Source of the DNA: Bog-532 sp963830385
GTDB taxonomy: Bacteria; Actinomycetota; Actinomycetes; Streptosporangiales; Streptosporangiaceae
DNA length: 64,000 nt
Assembly (NCBI GenBank): GCA_963830385.1
Contig: CAWHMD010000005.1
Location: 744,001-808,000 of the forward strand
Direction: 5' to 3'
Each line of letters opens with the position of its first letter. Positions within the stretch are counted from its first letter, which is position 1. Below are positions 44,192 through 52,906 of this stretch, one piece after another. The notes below the pieces were generated by a model. That model made no database searches, had not been told where the DNA came from, and saw only the letters and a program-made list of their open reading frames with translations. The translations under genes were made by a program, and so were the position numbers.

Positions 44192-44692
44192 CCACCGCCC
44201 GAAGGCACGTCGTCAGGCGCGGACCCGATGTGCCCGCCCTGCCGCGCCCCCGACGCGACAGGATCTGAACCACCGTCGCGCGCACCCGGTCTTCACCATC
44301 TGCACATACAAGACACCACGCCAGCCTGCGGCCCCCGCTTAGTGCGCACATTCACTCATCACCCATTCTGAACCCGCAGGTCAGCACGGCGCGCCCGCCG
44401 AATCTCCATGATCGTGAGCCAAGTCAGGACGTCGGCTGAGCCGTCGTTGAGTATGCATGGATATGCGTGCGGGCAATGCCCTCATTTCGGCACGAGCGGG
44501 CGTCGGCACCGCGTCGACCAGCGGCCCCGCGATGCCCGATCGAGCCGATCTGTGTCATCTACGTTTGACCGACTTGCGAGGCTAGGCCGGGCAGCTTTCC
44601 GGCAGTTCAGAGAGGTGCCCTCTGATCCTCAAGGTCGTGGGGGCTGCGCCGGGCGGGACGGTGCGCGGACCCAGCGCAGCCCAGGGGTTCGG
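44192..44692. other. no gene seen
   Basis: Roughly 500 bp between the TetR gene and the convergent acyl-CoA ligase. The frames are short and lack domain features. Confidence 0.4.
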
Positions 44693-46360
44693 TCAGGTGC
44701 CTGCCGACGGGCGGCCGCGGAGTTCGCGGCGCAGCAGCTTGCCGGTGACCGTCTTGGGGATCTCGTTGAGGAACTCGATCTGCCGCGGGTACTTGTAGGC
44801 GGCCATGCGTTCCTTGGTGAACGCGATGAGCTCGGCTTCGGTGACGTTCTTCTCGGCCCGGAGGCTGACGAAGGCCTTGACCGTCTCTCCGCGGTAGGGG
44901 TCGGCCACCCCGACGACGGCTGCCTCGCGGACCGCTTCGTGCTCGTAGAGCACGTCCTCGACCTCGCGTGGCCAGACTTTGTAGCCGCCGACGTTGATCT
45001 GGTCTTTCTTCCGGTCCACGATGTAGAACCAGCCCTGATCGTCCATGAAGCCGACATCGCCAGTGTGCAGCGAGCCTCCCGGCAGCGCCGCCGCGCTCTC
45101 CTCCGGCTTGTTCCAGTACCCGGCAACTACCTGGGGTCCCGTGGTCACCAGCTCGCCGATCTCGCCGGGCGGCAGGTCGGCGCCGTCGTCGCCCACGATC
45201 CGGACAATGGTGTTGTACACGGGGACGCCGACCGACAGGGCTCCCGATGCCTCATCGACCGGGGCGTCGGCGCCGAGCGGTACCGCGTGCGATGGGGAGG
45301 TGGTCTCGGTCAGGCCGTAGATGTTGTGGATGTAATGCCCGAATGCGGACTGGAAGGCCTTGACAGTGCTCGGGGGGATGGGCGCGCCGCCGGAATAGAT
45401 CTTGGTCAGGCTGGCGAGGGCCTGCCTGTCGGCATCGGGTACGTTCATCAGGGCGATGAAGACGGTTATCGAGCCGACGGTGAATGTGGCCTGCTCGGCC
45501 TGGACGGTCTCGATGGTCAGGGCCGGGTCGAGCCGGTACATCAGGACCAGCGGCGCGCCCGACAGCAGGGAGATCGCGATGTGGCCGATGAGCCCGGTGA
45601 TGTGGAACAGCGGAGCGACGCCGAGCACCACGTCGTCCGGGCCGATGCCTATCCAGTCCCGGTAGGTCTGGGCGTTGAACACTACGTTGCGGTGGGTGGT
45701 CATGGCGCCCTTGGGCGGACCGGTCGTCCCGGAGGTGTAGGTCAGGAACGCCACGTCGTCGGGTGCCAGCGACACGCTCGGCGCGGTCTGGCGGTCGAAC
45801 CGCGTCAGCAGTTCCGCGAGATCGAGCGTGCCTTCGCAGGAAACGCGCTCGATTCCGGGGAACACACGCACGTCGTCCCGGGTCTGGTACTCCAGCTCTG
45901 AGGTGGTGATGACCGTCTGCACGTCGGTGCCCGCCACGACCTTGGATGCGACGTCCCGGTATAGGTCCTGCAGGCTGACCAGCACGCGGGCGCCGGAATC
46001 CTGGAGCAGCAGTTCGAGTTCTCGCTCGCGGTTCATCGGGTTGATCGAGACGGCGATGCCCCCGGCTTTCCAGGTGCCGAGCTGGGCGATCACGAACTGC
46101 GGCACGTTCTGTAGGTACAGCGCCACCCGGTCGCCCTTGGCGAAGCCCGTGTCGGCCAGGGCGGCCGCGAACGCGTCGGTCAGCCGGTCGAGTTCGCGGA
46201 ACGTGATCTGGCCGTCGAAGTAGCGGATCGCGTTCCCGTCGGGGTTGCGCTCGAGCGTGGCCCGGAACATGGCCACCGCGTTGTCGTACTCGACGGCGAT
46301 TTCGGCGGGCTGACCAGGTGCATAGCGCGCCAGCCAGGGCTTGTCGTCGTAGATGCTCAT
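44693..46360 (-). CDS. AMP-dependent acyl-CoA synthetase/ligase
   Basis: The protein is 555 residues, the normal ANL length. The AMP-binding P-loop is AFLTYTSGTTGPPKGAMTTH, the aromatic/acid motif is NIYGLTETTSPSHAVP, the hinge is HTGDVGFMDDQGWFYIVDRK, and the C-terminal catalytic lysine lies in PKTVTGKLLRREL. It activates a carboxylic acid as acyl-AMP and then acyl-CoA; the chain type is unknown. ATG 46360 lies 8 nt after the cyclase stop with GAGGGG between, so the two form an operon. Confidence 0.92.
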   Translation of the reverse strand: MSIYDDKPWLARYAPGQPAEIAVEYDNAVAMFRATLERNPDGNAIRYFDGQITFRELDRLTDAFAAALADTGFAKGDRVALYLQNVPQFVIAQLGTWKAGGIAVSINPMNRERELELLLQDSGARVLVSLQDLYRDVASKVVAGTDVQTVITTSELEYQTRDDVRVFPGIERVSCEGTLDLAELLTRFDRQTAPSVSLAPDDVAFLTYTSGTTGPPKGAMTTHRNVVFNAQTYRDWIGIGPDDVVLGVAPLFHITGLIGHIAISLLSGAPLVLMYRLDPALTIETVQAEQATFTVGSITVFIALMNVPDADRQALASLTKIYSGGAPIPPSTVKAFQSAFGHYIHNIYGLTETTSPSHAVPLGADAPVDEASGALSVGVPVYNTIVRIVGDDGADLPPGEIGELVTTGPQVVAGYWNKPEESAAALPGGSLHTGDVGFMDDQGWFYIVDRKKDQINVGGYKVWPREVEDVLYEHEAVREAAVVGVADPYRGETVKAFVSLRAEKNVTEAELIAFTKERMAAYKYPRQIEFLNEIPKTVTGKLLRRELRGRPSAGT

Positions 46361-46368
46361 GGCGCCCC

Positions 46369-47340
46369 TCAGCGGATCGCAACCGGGTTGACCGGGGCGC
46401 CGGTGCCGCCGACGACCTTAAGCGGGGCGGCGACGTAGAAGAAGGTCCACCGGCCGTCCGCGGCGCAGGCGCCGGCGAGATCGTCGAGCCAGGCGATCTC
46501 GGTGAGCGCGACGCCGAGGTTGCGCATCAGTGCACAGTGCAGGGGCAGCGCGACACCGGTGCCCGGCTCGTAGGTCACCTCATTGGCGATCGTGTCCGTG
46601 ACGAGGTTGGGGATCTCGCGCTGCTGGAACCACTCCACGAGCTCGCGGGAGTAGGTCAGTCCCGGCTCGTTGAAGCCGTCGTAGAACTTGTCCTTATCGT
46701 TGAGCTCGTACCAGTACTTCAGCCAGCCCGTGCGGACGCACAGGATATCGTGCGGTTCGATACTCACGCCCTGCGCAGAAGCCGCGGCCTCGAGGTCGGC
46801 GTGGTTGAAGGTCTCGCCCTTGTCCAGCCACTGCTTGCCGCGGTGCCGGGCCATGTCGATGAGCACGCCCCGGCCGGCCACGCCCCTTTCCGCGATCGGA
46901 AGCACGGAGTCCTTATCCAGGGACCCAACGGTGCTGCGCGCGTCGTAGCCATTCCAGATCTTGCTGTCATACCAGACGTGCCCGAGGGCGTCGTACTGCG
47001 TGGAGCCTTGCAGGAACATCGTGGCGGTGTCGTCGGCGTAGTGCAGCCCGCCCGGAAAGGCGGGCGCCCCGTCCCCGTCCCAGGAGCTTTCGTCGAGGAT
47101 GTTCTGCCGTTCGATGCCCGCGCGGCCGGGCCAGACCGGATCACCAGGGCCTTCCTTGCGTCCCATCTGAACCTGCAGCGTGAACACGGCGCCGGTGCGG
47201 ACCTGCTGCACACCCCGCAGCACCTCCTCGGCGTCCAGGTAGTTCAGGGAGCCCAGCTCGTCCTGCGGACCCCACTTACCCCAGTTGGACGGAGCGTCGG
47301 CACCGAGAACCTCATGCATTGCGGGGGCATCAGACATCAT
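46369..47340 (-). CDS. cyclase-family metal-dependent hydrolase (long type)
   Basis: A protein of about 323 residues resembling the long cyclase/formamidase type: GKWGPQDELGSLNYLDAEEV, FLQGSTQYDALGHVWYDSKI (a variant of HGxTHxDALGH in which the first metal ligand is not His) and GVLIDMARHRGKQWLDKGE. VEPHDILCVRTGWLKYWYEL-like sequence follows. ATG 47340 or 47337 is set by GAGAAGGAG upstream. Coupled to the acyl-CoA ligase, it may open a ring or lactone whose acid is then activated; that is inference. Confidence 0.82.
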   Translation of the reverse strand: MMSDAPAMHEVLGADAPSNWGKWGPQDELGSLNYLDAEEVLRGVQQVRTGAVFTLQVQMGRKEGPGDPVWPGRAGIERQNILDESSWDGDGAPAFPGGLHYADDTATMFLQGSTQYDALGHVWYDSKIWNGYDARSTVGSLDKDSVLPIAERGVAGRGVLIDMARHRGKQWLDKGETFNHADLEAAASAQGVSIEPHDILCVRTGWLKYWYELNDKDKFYDGFNEPGLTYSRELVEWFQQREIPNLVTDTIANEVTYEPGTGVALPLHCALMRNLGVALTEIAWLDDLAGACAADGRWTFFYVAAPLKVVGGTGAPVNPVAIR

Positions 47341-47499
47341 CGTCTCCTTCTCGGTAAGCACGCGCATCAGATCGAACGTACGTACGGTTGGCGTTTACAG
47401 ACGATGATGCAAACCCGGTCTTTCAGGCGTCAAGGCTTGCTGCCAGCCGGTTTCCTGCGATCATTCTTAGAAATTCCGAACACCTCGGAGAGGTCGCTG

Positions 47500-47629
47500 A
47501 TGGCGGCGACAGAAAGCCAGCGATCACCGGGCTCGGCGCCCGGCGCTCAGCTGCGAGCGGCTCGGACGGCGAAAGGAATTACCCTACGCAGCCTCGCCAG
47601 GATGCTCGACCTCAGCCCGGCCTGTGGTG
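47500..47629 (+). pseudogene. N-terminal stub of an XRE (cupin-type) regulator
   Basis: ATG 47500 starts AATESQRSPGSAPGAQLRAA then RTAKGITLRSLARMLDLSPA, the first helices of an XRE helix-turn-helix. The sequence stops matching at about 47628, exactly where the convergent acyl-CoA ligase gene ends. The recognition helix and the usual cupin domain are gone. It was probably the divergent regulator of the cyclase operon before a rearrangement. Confidence 0.65.
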
Positions 47630-49225
47630 TTAGCCGATTCTGCGGTCGTGGCCTTCCCATTCCTTGTCGCGGAGTCCCGTCTTCTGGATCTTGCCTGTGG
47701 AGGTCCTGGATAGTTCGGTGATCTCGATTGCGGCCGGCCGCATGTAGCCGGGGAGGTGCTCTTTGGCGAAGGCCAGGATGTCTTCGGCGGAGGCGTGCTC
47801 GCCGTCTTTGAGCTCGACGAAGGCCTTAGGCCGCTCGCCCCATTTCTCGTCGGGCGTGGCCACGACGGCAACGTCGGCGACGGCCGGGTGCCTGCCGATC
47901 GCCGCCTCGACCTCGATGCTCGAGATGTTCTCCCCGCCGGAGATGATGATGTCCTTCTTGCGGTCTCGCAGTTCGATGTAGCCGTCGGGATGCCGGACTG
48001 CGAGGTCGCCCGAGTGGTACCAGCCGTCCCCGAGCGTCTCCCTGGTCTGCTCGGGATCGTCGAAATAGCCGGTCATGACGTTGTTGCCGCGCATCAGGAC
48101 TTCGCCGAGCGACTTGCCGTCCGCCGGCACCTCGCGGCCCTGGTCATCGACGACGCGCACCGGGTCAGCGATCAGGTAATGCACGCCCTGGCGTCCGAGC
48201 AGCCGGGCCTGCTCCCCGACCGGGAGTTCCGCCCAGCGCTCCTGGCGCTCGCAGATCATGTACGGGCCGTACAGTTCGGTGGCCCCGTAGACGTGGACGG
48301 GCCGCAGCCCGATGTCAGTCAGACGGGCGAACAGCTGCGGGGTTGGCGGCGAACCCGACACCGTGGTGATGATCTCGTGGTCGAGTTCATGGGCGCTGGC
48401 GTGGCCGAGGATCGACGCCTGGACGGTAGGTGCCCCGCTGTAGTGGGTGACGCCCTCGTTGTCGATCAGCTCCCAGACACGTCCCGGATCCATCTTGCGC
48501 AGGCACACGTGGCGGCCTCCGACCGCGGTGACCGCCCAGGTGAAGCACCAGCCGTTGCAATGGAACATGGGCAGGGTCCACAAGTACACGCTCTCGGGGG
48601 TCAGGCGGGTTTCGATCACCTCGCCCAGCGCGTTGAGATACGCGCCGCGGTAGTGGTAGACAGCGCCCTTGGGCTGCCCGGTGGTCCCCGAGGTGTAGTT
48701 GATGGAGATCGGCTCGTCCTCGTCGCCGAGTTCGCTCGTCACGGGATCCGCCGAGCCTTCGGCGAGGAATGCCTCGTAGGGGTCCCCGGGGGCGCCGGTG
48801 TCGTCGATGCGCACGGCACGCTCGACTCGCGCGCCTTCGGCAAGATGCTCGAACTCATGGTCGGCGAACAGGAATCGGGCACCCGAATGCTCCAGGATGA
48901 AGCCGATGTCCTGAGCGTTCAGCCGGTAATTCAGCGCCACCAGCACGCCGCCGGCGGCGGGCACCCCGTAGTGCGCTTCCAGCAATGCCGGGATGTTGGG
49001 GCAGATGAACGCTACCCGGTCACCCTTCCGCAGGCCCGCTGCCCGCAGCGCCGAGGCGAGCCGGTTCACTCGCTCCCCGAACTCCCGGTAGGTGTAGCGG
49101 CGGCCCTCGTGCACCACGGCCACCTTGCCGGGATACACCAGCACGCTGCGCTCCAGGAACCGCAACGGACTGAGCTCGGTCCGATGAGCACGCCGCACCT
49201 CGGCGGCATCGCTGGACTTGGCCAT
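47630..49225 (-). CDS. acyl-CoA synthetase (medium-chain FadD-like)
   Basis: This ANL enzyme has 531 residues: ISINYTSGTTGQPKGAVYHY (P-loop), VHVYGATELYGPYMICERQE, WYHSGDLAVRHPDGYIELRD and RTSTGKIQKTGLRDKEW at the C-terminal lysine. NCNGW-like FHCNGWCFTWAVTAVGGRHV is typical of the AlkK/acyl-CoA synthetase subgroup. ATG 49225 follows GAAGGAG by 6 nt; the longer open frame to 49339 is basic and unlikely. Distinct from the ligase at 44693. Confidence 0.9.
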   Translation of the reverse strand: MAKSSDAAEVRRAHRTELSPLRFLERSVLVYPGKVAVVHEGRRYTYREFGERVNRLASALRAAGLRKGDRVAFICPNIPALLEAHYGVPAAGGVLVALNYRLNAQDIGFILEHSGARFLFADHEFEHLAEGARVERAVRIDDTGAPGDPYEAFLAEGSADPVTSELGDEDEPISINYTSGTTGQPKGAVYHYRGAYLNALGEVIETRLTPESVYLWTLPMFHCNGWCFTWAVTAVGGRHVCLRKMDPGRVWELIDNEGVTHYSGAPTVQASILGHASAHELDHEIITTVSGSPPTPQLFARLTDIGLRPVHVYGATELYGPYMICERQERWAELPVGEQARLLGRQGVHYLIADPVRVVDDQGREVPADGKSLGEVLMRGNNVMTGYFDDPEQTRETLGDGWYHSGDLAVRHPDGYIELRDRKKDIIISGGENISSIEVEAAIGRHPAVADVAVVATPDEKWGERPKAFVELKDGEHASAEDILAFAKEHLPGYMRPAAIEITELSRTSTGKIQKTGLRDKEWEGHDRRIG

Positions 49226-49375
49226 CGGCTCTCCTTCCAGGCGATAAACCTTCCGTACCCGGCTCCAGACCCGGCACTCCAATTCCAGCCAGTCCAGCCA
49301 GCGATCCGGTTCCCTGGCTCCGCGGCCCGCTGCCCGCACGCACAGATGCGATGATTCCGGCCAGGCGCCAGCTGT

Positions 49376-49800
49376 CGCCTCGCTGGCCGACTCGCTGCTG
49401 ACCGGCGACCGTTCGCGGGTGCGGGCAGACCTTGTTTCCTACGCCGAGGCACTTGGATCGATGCACGCGTGGAGCATGGGCCGGCCTAGGGATCCCGCCT
49501 CGGGACCCCGCCCTGGCCGGACGCCGTGGCCCGGGGCAAGGACGCCTTCCTTGGCGCGGCCGTCTCGCTGGGCCTGGCCGCCGGAACCGAGATCGACCAG
49601 CTTAGTTGCTGCTGAACGAAAAACGGGTTACCACGGCCTGGTCCACGGTGACGCCTGCCTGGACAACGTGCGGTTCCCGATGGCCGCTGCCGGATCTTCG
49701 ATTTCGGGCATTCAGGCTGGGGCGCGGTCGTCCTCGATGCGTCCTAGCTGCTGGCGCCCTTCCCGAGCTGCTGGTGCTTCGGCCGCCTGCCCGAGGTGTA
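49376..49800 (+). pseudogene. aminoglycoside-phosphotransferase-like kinase relic
   Basis: Pieces in different frames read RADLVSYAEALGSMHAWSMG, GKDAFLGAAVSLGLAAGTEI, GYHGLVHGDACLDNVRFP (the catalytic HGDxxxxN loop) and RIFDFGHSGWGAVVLDAS. A TAG then interrupts before LLAPFPSCWCFGRLPEV. Order and spacing fit the C-terminal lobe of an APH-fold kinase. At least two frame changes and a nonsense codon make it inactive. Confidence 0.7.
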
Positions 49801-50058
49801 AGCGGCCCGGCCGCACCAGCGGGCCCGACGATAACAATGGTGGCTGAATGCTCACTCATGCCGATGATCGCGTGCGCTGGATGCATGCTCATGCACAGGC
49901 GGGCATGTTTCAGCCGGCACGGTCACGTTTCCGCAGAGATTGCTGCGCGGCCTTGTGATGCATCCAGAACGAACCCCTGTCGATTCGGCACGTCGGCCAC
50001 TGAGGATCTCGCCGCTGGCAGGTGCGAGAGCAGTGGGCGCGCACCTGAGGGAGGCCCG
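49801..50058. other. no gene seen
   Basis: About 260 bp without protein-like frames between the kinase relic and the CorA-family gene. Confidence 0.35.
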
Positions 50059-51114
50059 TCACGGGCCGGCCATTGATGGAGGGGCTGGCCGCGGCTGCGC
50101 ATAGTCCACTGCCGCCGCGCCGGGGTCCGCGTTGGCCTTGCGGAGCCTGAGCCAGGACAACAGCAGGGCCAGCGGTACCGCAAGACCGCCGATCCCGTAG
50201 ATGACGAACGCGGCGAAGGTGGTGATATGTCCGACGAGCCAGCCGAAGTTCTGGCCGAAAAAGCCGGTGACGAAGGTCAGCGGCAAGAAGATGGTGGCCA
50301 GGATGGTGAGCTGTTCGATGGTGGTGTTCTGGCGGACGCTGATCTTGGCCTGCTCGACCGACAGCACCGCCATGTTCGCCTCCAGGACCGTGCTGAGCAG
50401 GTCCCGCTGCGCGGCGACCTCCTCGTTGACCAGCAGCAAGGTGTCATGGACGTCGCGCAGGTAGGGCTGTACCTCGGCGGCGGCGGCGTGCTCGATGGCG
50501 GCGATCACGCCCAGCAGCGGATGGACGGCCCGGTAAAAGCCGGTGGCCTCGCCGCGCAGCGAGTAGATCCGCTCGGCCGGCGCCGCGGTAGCGGAAAACA
50601 CCGTAGCCTCGATCTGGTCGATGTCGTCTTCGAGCCCGGCCACCACCGGCGCGTACCCATCTACCACCTGGTCCAGGATCGCCCACAGCACCGAGGAGGT
50701 TCCCGCGGCGATCAGGTCCGGCCGCTGTTCCAGCCGCTGCCGCGCCGAGCGCAGCTCGCTGGCCACGCCCTGCCGCACGGTAATCACGAACCCTGGCGCG
50801 ACGAAGACGCTGATCTCGCCGAACTCGACCTCTTCGGCCTCGTCGTCGTACCGCGCGGTCCGCAAGATGACCAACCGCACATCCCCCTCATACAGGTCAA
50901 CTTTCGGCCGCAAATGGAAGGTCTGCGCGTCTTCCACCGCCAGCTCATGCAGCCCGAACGTGTCCCGGACCTGGCCCAGCTCCTCCAGCGTCGGCTCGAA
51001 CAGGCCCAGCCACACAAAGCCGCCCGGGTCACGGTGCGCCGCCGCCACCTGCAGCGGCACCGCGCCCTCGTCCTGCCTGCGGCCGTCCCGGTAGTACGCG
51101 CAATCAATGATCAT
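50059..51114 (-). CDS. CorA-family divalent cation transporter
   Basis: A CorA-like protein of 351 residues. The N-terminal funnel has FVWLGLFEPTLEELGQVRDT and AVEDAQTFHLRPKVDLYEGD. A long stalk helix follows, then two C-terminal membrane helices (TILATIFLPLTFVTGFFGQN). Where canonical CorA has GMN after helix 1, this has GQN (FFGQNFGW), a variant found in other actinobacterial members. That may change selectivity. ATG 51114 has AAAGGAG upstream; the longer frame to 51243 is excluded by that site. Confidence 0.88.
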   Translation of the reverse strand: MIIDCAYYRDGRRQDEGAVPLQVAAAHRDPGGFVWLGLFEPTLEELGQVRDTFGLHELAVEDAQTFHLRPKVDLYEGDVRLVILRTARYDDEAEEVEFGEISVFVAPGFVITVRQGVASELRSARQRLEQRPDLIAAGTSSVLWAILDQVVDGYAPVVAGLEDDIDQIEATVFSATAAPAERIYSLRGEATGFYRAVHPLLGVIAAIEHAAAAEVQPYLRDVHDTLLLVNEEVAAQRDLLSTVLEANMAVLSVEQAKISVRQNTTIEQLTILATIFLPLTFVTGFFGQNFGWLVGHITTFAAFVIYGIGGLAVPLALLLSWLRLRKANADPGAAAVDYAQPRPAPPSMAGP

Positions 51115-51330
51115 CTGCGGACTCCTTTCATGAACGCGTGGAGCGGATATCCGGTTCAAAGCATGCTGGAGCCGGCCACCGTCAGGAAGATCCGGCCGGA
51201 AACCATCAGCCGCCCGAGGCGGGATCGGCCACCTGAAGCCCAAACCGCCCCGATGTAGTCGGGCCGTCAGCAGTAACGCGGGCAGTACTGCGAGTACCTG
51301 ATACCGGGCTGCTTAATGATGCGGCTGCGA

Positions 51331-51582
51331 TTACTGGTTACGCAGGGAGATCCCGTCGGATTCGGCGACGCTGTCGGCATCGACGGCCCGCAATCCTTGG
51401 CCCAGCCGCTCACGAGCCTGGCGCAGGAGCTTGAGCGAGTTAGTGGAGGCGCTCTTGGGGGCGGCGCGGTCCGGGTCAGCCCCGTGTTCCTCGATGAGGT
51501 GGGTCTGCAGCGCTGCAGCGACTTCGTCGGCCGCCTTCAGCGCGTGGTAAATGGCCCGGTCCCGTGCGCTGTCGTCTACCAT
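51331..51582 (-). CDS. small hypothetical helical protein
   Basis: An 83-residue frame, VDDSARDRAIYHALKAADEV then AAALQTHLIEEHGADPDRAA and LKLLRQARERLGQGLRAVDA. The composition is helical and soluble. The start is uncertain (ATG 51582 or 51654), with no strong ribosome binding site. Family not recognised. Confidence 0.45.
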   Translation of the reverse strand: MVDDSARDRAIYHALKAADEVAAALQTHLIEEHGADPDRAAPKSASTNSLKLLRQARERLGQGLRAVDADSVAESDGISLRNQ

Positions 51583-51910
51583 GCGGCCAGTGTCCCGCAC
51601 CGTAGGCCTCACCTCGCAACACTCACATGCAGCGATGGGGTAAGTCCAAGACATCTAGGCTCGCGTCGACGGAGCTTGTCGGTAGGGGGCAAAAAAGTAG
51701 CCCCCCCGTCCTCGGCGGCCAGTCGCGACTGCGGCGGAAGGTGGCGAGGCAGGCGAACGGCACTTCGCCTCGACGCTCACAAGTGTGGCCGACCTGCCGC
51801 CGTGGCCGCGCGCGTAGCCGCCTTATGGCCGGGTGCTTGCGGTGCTTTCCCTGCGGTGGCATCGGCGCATAATCGGTCGTACGGCACTTCGGATGATGCC
51901 AGGGAGAGTA
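51583..51910. other. no gene seen
   Basis: About 330 bp upstream of the small helical gene and downstream of the PPOX gene. Frames on both strands are Ser/Arg-rich shadows. Confidence 0.35.
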
Positions 51911-52354
51911 CTAGCTTTTGGCCTGCCGCTTGCCTTGATCTTGGCTGAGCCAATGCTCCGGGCGCATTCTGAACGCCACATTGTCCCGGCTGGGGTCCGG
52001 GTTGTCGGCGGCGTACTGGTCACCGCCCGCCGCACCGAGGTAGCGGTGCGCCATCGCCAGCCGCTCGGCGGGATCGAGTTCCTCCTCGCTGACGACCGGT
52101 CCCTCGACGCTGACATAGCGGTAAGGCGGGTGGGTGTCTTGCACGCACAGGGCGAACCGGCCAGTGGCGCGGATCGCCGTGGCCTTGCGCGACCGGCGGC
52201 CAGTCAGCACCGTCAGCAGCCCGCCAGGCCGGTAGCTGTACCAGACCGGCACAGCCAGCATCCGGCCTTCGGTGCCCATAGCGGCGCTCAGCACGCCGAC
52301 ATGTACGCCGGCCAGGAACTCCTCGCGCTCTGCAGCGCTCATGGCAGCCCACAT
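51911..52354 (-). CDS. pyridoxamine-5'-phosphate-oxidase-like (PPOX/FDOR) protein
   Basis: A split-beta-barrel protein of 147 residues. LAGVHVGVLSAAMGTEGRML and AVPVWYSYRPGGLLTVLTGR are the first strands, GRRSRKATAIRATGRFALCV the cofactor-phosphate region, and PYRYVSVEGPVVSEEELDPA the last strand. The group binds FMN or F420; which one cannot be read here. ATG 52354 has AGGAAG upstream. Probably a reductase or oxidase of small aromatic compounds. Confidence 0.82.
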   Translation of the reverse strand: MWAAMSAAEREEFLAGVHVGVLSAAMGTEGRMLAVPVWYSYRPGGLLTVLTGRRSRKATAIRATGRFALCVQDTHPPYRYVSVEGPVVSEEELDPAERLAMAHRYLGAAGGDQYAADNPDPSRDNVAFRMRPEHWLSQDQGKRQAKS

Positions 52355-52906
52355 GATGGCTTCCTACCAGATCGGCGCCGGGGCTTGTGGTTCCCGCCGA
52401 CCGCAACGATCACAGAGTCATGGTCAACCCGGCGGTTGCCCCGCCAGATCCGCCGATCTGAACGCTTCAGCGGGGGCGGCGTTGGCGGCCGATCCCGTCC
52501 ATAACAGGGTCATCTGGGCGATGGGGTTTCGCTCCCGGGCTGGATCAGCTGTACCGGCGGGTGCCGTTTGGCTGGTTTGCCAAATCTGCGCCCAGATCAA
52601 CCCGATTCCATATGTCATTGCAGGTCAGGCTATTTCGCGGTTCTCCATGGTAGGGAGAAGTTCAGCCTGGCTTCTAGGGCCGAGCATGCCCGATGCGTGC
52701 CCGTATCAGTGTCCCGGTGTCGCTTTGGGCCTGTTCACACCACAGATGATCGGCCGCCTGTTAGTGAACCGCCCTACTAGGCCATTGTGCCTCGCGTCAC
52801 TTGACCTTGACGGATCGGCTTCAGTTGATCCTTGACGCGCCCTGGACATTTTGGCCCCTTTTTATGTGAAGGGAGGGTGGCATCGTAGCGCTGGGGGTGC
52901 TGGTCC
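52355..52906. other. no gene seen
   Basis: About 550 bp between the PPOX gene and the IS630 left end. No frame shows domain features. The final part (about 52845-52906) belongs to the original DNA downstream of the TetR gene that now lies beyond the IS. Confidence 0.35.

Noticed and set aside
42628..44349. TTAGTGCGCAC at 42628-42638 and 44339-44349 flanking the SnoaL/ABM/TetR block
   Set aside because: An 11-bp match is expected by chance many times in 64 kb, and no element ends or target duplication accompany it.
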